From Tissierellia bacterium (GTDB lineage Bacteria; Bacillota; Clostridia; Tissierellales; Tepidimicrobiaceae), in contig JAAYFV010000104.1 in the NCBI GenBank assembly GCA_012728075.1, positions 1-55,452 on the forward strand: a stretch of 55,452 bases of DNA. Direction: 5' to 3'. The notes under the pieces are model-generated. The model had not been told where the DNA came from. It made no database searches and worked only from the letters and a program-made list of their open reading frames with translations. Numbering within the stretch: position 1 is the stretch's first letter; each line of letters begins with the position of its first letter. Position numbers and translations under genes: made by a program. Positions 53,326-55,452 of the stretch are shown piece by piece.

Positions 53326-53646
53326 ATGATTAATAAGATAAGTAGAAAAAAATATAGAATAGTTAATAAATTTAGATTTTTTACCTTTATATTATTTCTA
53401 ATAATTTTAATTGTATGCATACTCGTAATATTTACTAGTAATAGAGCATATAGCTCTATATATGAAGAAAAATACATAGAAGTAGAAGTGGAACAAGGTG
53501 ATACTTTGTGGTGCATAGCAAAAAAATATATGCCAAAGGGTTATGATGTAAGAAAGATGGTATTTGAATTAAGGGAGTTTAATAATATGCAAGATGTGAG
53601 AATTTATCCAGGAGATATTATAAGGATTCCAGATAAGTATAATTAG
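53326..53646 (+). CDS. yneA: YneA-like SOS cell-division inhibitor (membrane anchor plus LysM)
   Basis: The 106-residue protein has a basic N-terminus, one transmembrane helix (about 19-41) and an extracytoplasmic LysM domain (about 55-102) with VEQGDTLWCIAKKY and IYPGDIIRIP. In Bacillus, YneA is encoded divergently from lexA, induced by DNA damage, and blocks division at the septum. The same layout, TTGACA promoter and two overlapping LexA boxes occur here. AGGTGAT at 53316-53322 is a short but workable ribosome site. No yneB or ynzC homolog follows. Confidence 0.88.
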   Translation: MINKISRKKYRIVNKFRFFTFILFLIILIVCILVIFTSNRAYSSIYEEKYIEVEVEQGDTLWCIAKKYMPKGYDVRKMVFELREFNNMQDVRIYPGDIIRIPDKYN

Positions 53647-53690
53647 ATGATAAATAGAGATGGGACTAGTCCCATCTCTATTTATCATCT
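53645..53690. repeat. 46-bp perfect palindrome at the ends of convergent genes
   Basis: Positions 53645-53667 are the exact reverse complement of 53668-53690, with no central spacer (centre ACTAGT). The left arm holds the last bases of the yneA stop codon, and the right arm holds the last codons and stop of the recombinase. In RNA from either strand it folds into a stem of more than 20 bp. No T run follows on either strand, so it is an unusual bidirectional terminator at best. Confidence 0.9.
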
Positions 53691-54652
53691 TTAAGGTTAA
53701 TATTGCCTAAAGGATTACTTTTGATAGCTTGTCTAAGTCTTTCATCGTCAATATGAGTATATATTTGGGTAGTAGATACATTTTCATGGCCTAGTATTTC
53801 TTGTAATGCCCTAATATCAACATTCCCATGCTTGTACATTAATGTAGCTGCAGTATGTCTTAATTTATGGGTAGAGTAAATTTGAGTGTCAAATCCTGCT
53901 CTTTCTAAATATTTATCTATCATATGTTGGATAGCTCTATTGCTCATTCTACGTTTTCGTTTACTTAAAAAGAGTGCATCTTTATCTATAGCATCATTAG
54001 GTCTGACTTTAATATAATCGTGGATTGCTTTAACACACGCGTCATTCAAATATATGGTTCTTTCTTTAGCACCTTTACCTATAACGGTTAAAGTATCCTT
54101 TTTTATTCGATTCATATCAATACTTGATAATTCAGATAAACGTAAGCCACAGTTGAGAAAAAGCATAACAATAGCATAATCTCGTTTTCTAAAAAAATCA
54201 TTTTTATTTTCAAGAATAGTATTTAACAAAACTTTACATTCATCAAGAGTGAGGTATACAGGATGCCTATTGTCTGTTTTTGGAAACTCTAAGTTAATAG
54301 CAGGGTTTTTATCGATTAAGTCCACTTTAGAGTGGAGGTAATCAAAAAAGGATTTTAAACTAGCAACTTTTCTGGATTTAGTATAATTATTATTTCCAAG
54401 CTGTTTATCAGAAAAGGATATAAAAGCATGTAGGTCCTGTAGGTTAATTTTTTTTATTGTGCCTAAATCTATATCACTAATATCTATTTGATCAAAAGGG
54501 GTATCTTCTTTAACTAATTTATATCTAAATTTTATAAATCTAAAAAAAGTACGTAGGTCATAAAAATACTCTTTAGTAGTATTAGGAGAAGTGCCTTTAA
54601 TAGTTTCCATATAGTTTAAATAATCTTCCAATATAATAGGTATTTCGTTCAA
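53678..54652 (-). CDS. xerC: Tyrosine recombinase, XerC-like
   Basis: The 324-residue protein has a SAM-like core-binding domain (about 1-115) and a catalytic domain with the full set: R171 in CGLRLSEL, K193 in VIGKGAKERTIYL, H262 and R265 in HKLRH, H289 in LGHENVSTT and Y298 in QIYTHID. It probably partners the atypical XerD at 14535 at dif, or acts alone. TTG 54652 is preferred because AGAGGG on the - strand is 6 nt upstream; ATG 54685 lies in a hairpin without a ribosome site. Neighbours are core genes, so a prophage origin is unlikely. Confidence 0.88.
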   Translation of the reverse strand: MNEIPIILEDYLNYMETIKGTSPNTTKEYFYDLRTFFRFIKFRYKLVKEDTPFDQIDISDIDLGTIKKINLQDLHAFISFSDKQLGNNNYTKSRKVASLKSFFDYLHSKVDLIDKNPAINLEFPKTDNRHPVYLTLDECKVLLNTILENKNDFFRKRDYAIVMLFLNCGLRLSELSSIDMNRIKKDTLTVIGKGAKERTIYLNDACVKAIHDYIKVRPNDAIDKDALFLSKRKRRMSNRAIQHMIDKYLERAGFDTQIYSTHKLRHTAATLMYKHGNVDIRALQEILGHENVSTTQIYTHIDDERLRQAIKSNPLGNINLKDDK

Positions 54653-54676
54653 TTTTATCCCTCTTTCTATTATTTT

Positions 54677-54722
54677 TCCTATCATTAGTCACAAAATATC
54701 TATTATGTGACTAATGATAGGA
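54677..54722 (-). repeat. 17-bp inverted repeat in the recombinase leader
   Basis: Positions 54677-54693 (containing CCTATCATTAGTCACA) are the exact reverse complement of 54706-54722 around a 12-nt loop. It sits just upstream of the recombinase start. Confidence 0.85.
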
Positions 54723-54748
54723 TTCTATATAAGTCATAAGAATCCTAT
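54717..54748 (-). repeat. 10-bp inverted repeat sharing an arm with the 17-bp repeat
   Basis: ATAGGATTCT (54717-54726) pairs with AGAATCCTAT (54739-54748). Its left arm overlaps the neighbouring repeat by 6 bp, so the two hairpins compete, as in an attenuator. Confidence 0.75.
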
Positions 54749-55201
54749 TTAAATATAATACAATTTAAGTATATTTAAAATGACTAAAATTTATTTGGTT
54801 TAACAAAACTTCTATTTTGTTTACACGATGATCCTGTTTATTTACAGGAGGATCATGAAGTTCCTATATTGAATTTTATAATTTAAAATCTGTCAACTAT
54901 TTTTTTAAAAAAAGCTTTTATTTTGGCCCATAAACAGATTTAATAAGCTATCTCATACAACCCTATGAGTAACAGAAAGCTAAACACAAGCCCTTTTAAG
55001 GCCTTATAATGCCTACTTATTGTTTTGAATATTTATTAAACTTAAATTTGTTCGAGAAAGTCAAATTTGATATTTTAATAATTTAAAATATCATTATAAA
55101 ATAATAGCAAATGATTATATTCGTATATTGTATATAATATATGATTTTATTAATATATTATTAAGTTTATACTATTAAATTAAATATTTATACTGTTTGT
55201 T
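54749..55201. other. 453-bp stretch without a gene
   Basis: Very AT-rich DNA with no credible coding frame on either strand. It holds a bulged hairpin at 54828-54856 that encloses an AGGAGG and an ATG starting a five-codon frame, a 6-bp stem at 54952-54969 within a slightly GC-richer patch (about 54925-55015), and an 11-bp inverted repeat at 55068-55093. No known riboswitch or RNA class is recognised. Confidence 0.6.
55068..55093. repeat. 11-bp inverted repeat in the AT-rich gap
   Basis: TGATATTTTAA (55068-55078) pairs perfectly with TTAAAATATCA (55083-55093) with a TAAT loop. All but two pairs are A-T, so it is weak as RNA but could be a protein site. Confidence 0.7.
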
Positions 55202-55452
55202 TTATATTTTATAAATACTGTAATTTAAAAAGCTATAATAATTGACATGATATTTACTTAATAGATATTCTCCATTAATCAATTCACCATGACAATCTGA
55301 GCCACCTGTAATTATTAATTTATGAAGTTTAGCAACATTTATTAGATATTTAACATCTTTTGAATTATGTTTAGAATGAATAGCTTCAATACCATCTATT
55401 CCAATATTTATACAGTACTCTATTATCCTACGATCTTCTAGTATTCCAGGAT
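55202..55452 (-). CDS. PHP-domain phosphoesterase, C-terminal part (cut by window edge)
   Basis: On the - strand a frame open at the window edge encodes 82 residues ending at TAA (55204-55202). It contains PGILEDRRIIEYC, GIDGIEAIHSKHNSKD, LIITGGSDCHGE: the metal-binding end of the PHP domain, with SD.HG typical of RNase AM/TrpH-like phosphoesterases. These hydrolyse 3',5'-bisphosphates or 5' ends of oligonucleotides. The N-terminal metal ligands are outside the window, so the substrate and integrity are unknown. Confidence 0.85.
   Translation of the reverse strand, partial: PGILEDRRIIEYCINIGIDGIEAIHSKHNSKDVKYLINVAKLHKLIITGGSDCHGELINGEYLLSKYHVNYYSFLNYSIYKI

Noticed and set aside
53678-54652. 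Recombinase as part of a prophage or integrative element
   Set aside because: It has no att-like direct repeats, phage genes or composition shift; neighbours are core genes and the sequence is Xer-like.
54925-55015. Riboswitch or known small RNA in the GC-richer patch
   Set aside because: Only short stems (6 bp at 54952-54969) are visible, and no class-specific motif could be recognised.
1-55452. CRISPR arrays, insertion sequences, rRNA or tRNA genes
   Set aside because: No regularly spaced repeats, transposase frames or cloverleaf/rRNA sequence could be found.

Overview
The window is about 55 kb of AT-rich DNA (visibly about 30% GC) from a low-GC, endospore-forming, anaerobic Firmicute. 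Sporulation genes (spo0A, spoIVB, spoIIM, ytfJ, two sporulation-type D,D-carboxypeptidases), ferredoxin-linked 2-oxoacid oxidation, an IspH-S1 fusion and frequent TTG/GTG starts point to Clostridia in the broad sense, plausibly the Tissierellia. That placement is inferred; no rRNA gene is present. Nearly everything is core chromosome on the + strand, and only lexA, a tyrosine recombinase and a cut-off PHP gene are on the - strand.

Region 1 (1-6050) is the xseA-xseB-ispA / tlyA-argR-recN cluster. xseA is interrupted by an in-frame TAG. Between ispA and tlyA lies a structured, promoter-driven, roughly 600-nt RNA gene that I identify as OLE RNA, followed by its membrane partner gene oapA. Region 2 (6193-8500) holds spoIVB and spo0A, the latter with a 0A box and a sigma-H-like promoter. 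Region 3 (8530-14490) is steA, steB, two glycosyltransferases, DUF3866, nudF and spoIIM, which looks like an envelope/division operon ending in a sporulation gene. Region 4 (14535-26235) holds xerD, two nucleoside phosphorylases, dacF, a site-2 protease, scpAB, DUF2953, ytfJ, dacB, an uncharacterised iron-sulfur/flavin oxidoreductase pair and rluB.

Region 5 (26336-32475) carries a GNAT protein, mnmM, a carboxyltransferase subunit and korDABC ending in an RpiR-type regulator. A 23-bp direct repeat sits at the kor promoter. Region 6 (32617-38666) holds a histidine phosphatase, a BaiN-like flavoprotein, a small membrane-anchored unknown preceded by a striking start-site-masking inverted repeat, aroH, cmk, plsC and ispH-rpsA. 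Region 7 (38805-43786) has an orphan cheR, three tandem M42 aminopeptidases, a MerR-type regulator and a 48-residue four-cysteine protein.

Region 8 (44003-52434) is the tRNA-modification, mismatch-repair and RNA-chaperone block miaB-mutS-mutL-miaA-hfq-ynbB. Region 9 (52465-55452) is an SOS module. lexA and a YneA-like division inhibitor diverge around three LexA boxes; then come a convergent tyrosine recombinase and the end of a PHP-domain gene. The most noteworthy items are the OLE RNA/OapA locus, the masked ribosome-binding site at 34465-34542, the interrupted xseA, the flavoprotein pair standing where spmAB would be expected, and the 46-bp perfect palindrome at 53645-53690.
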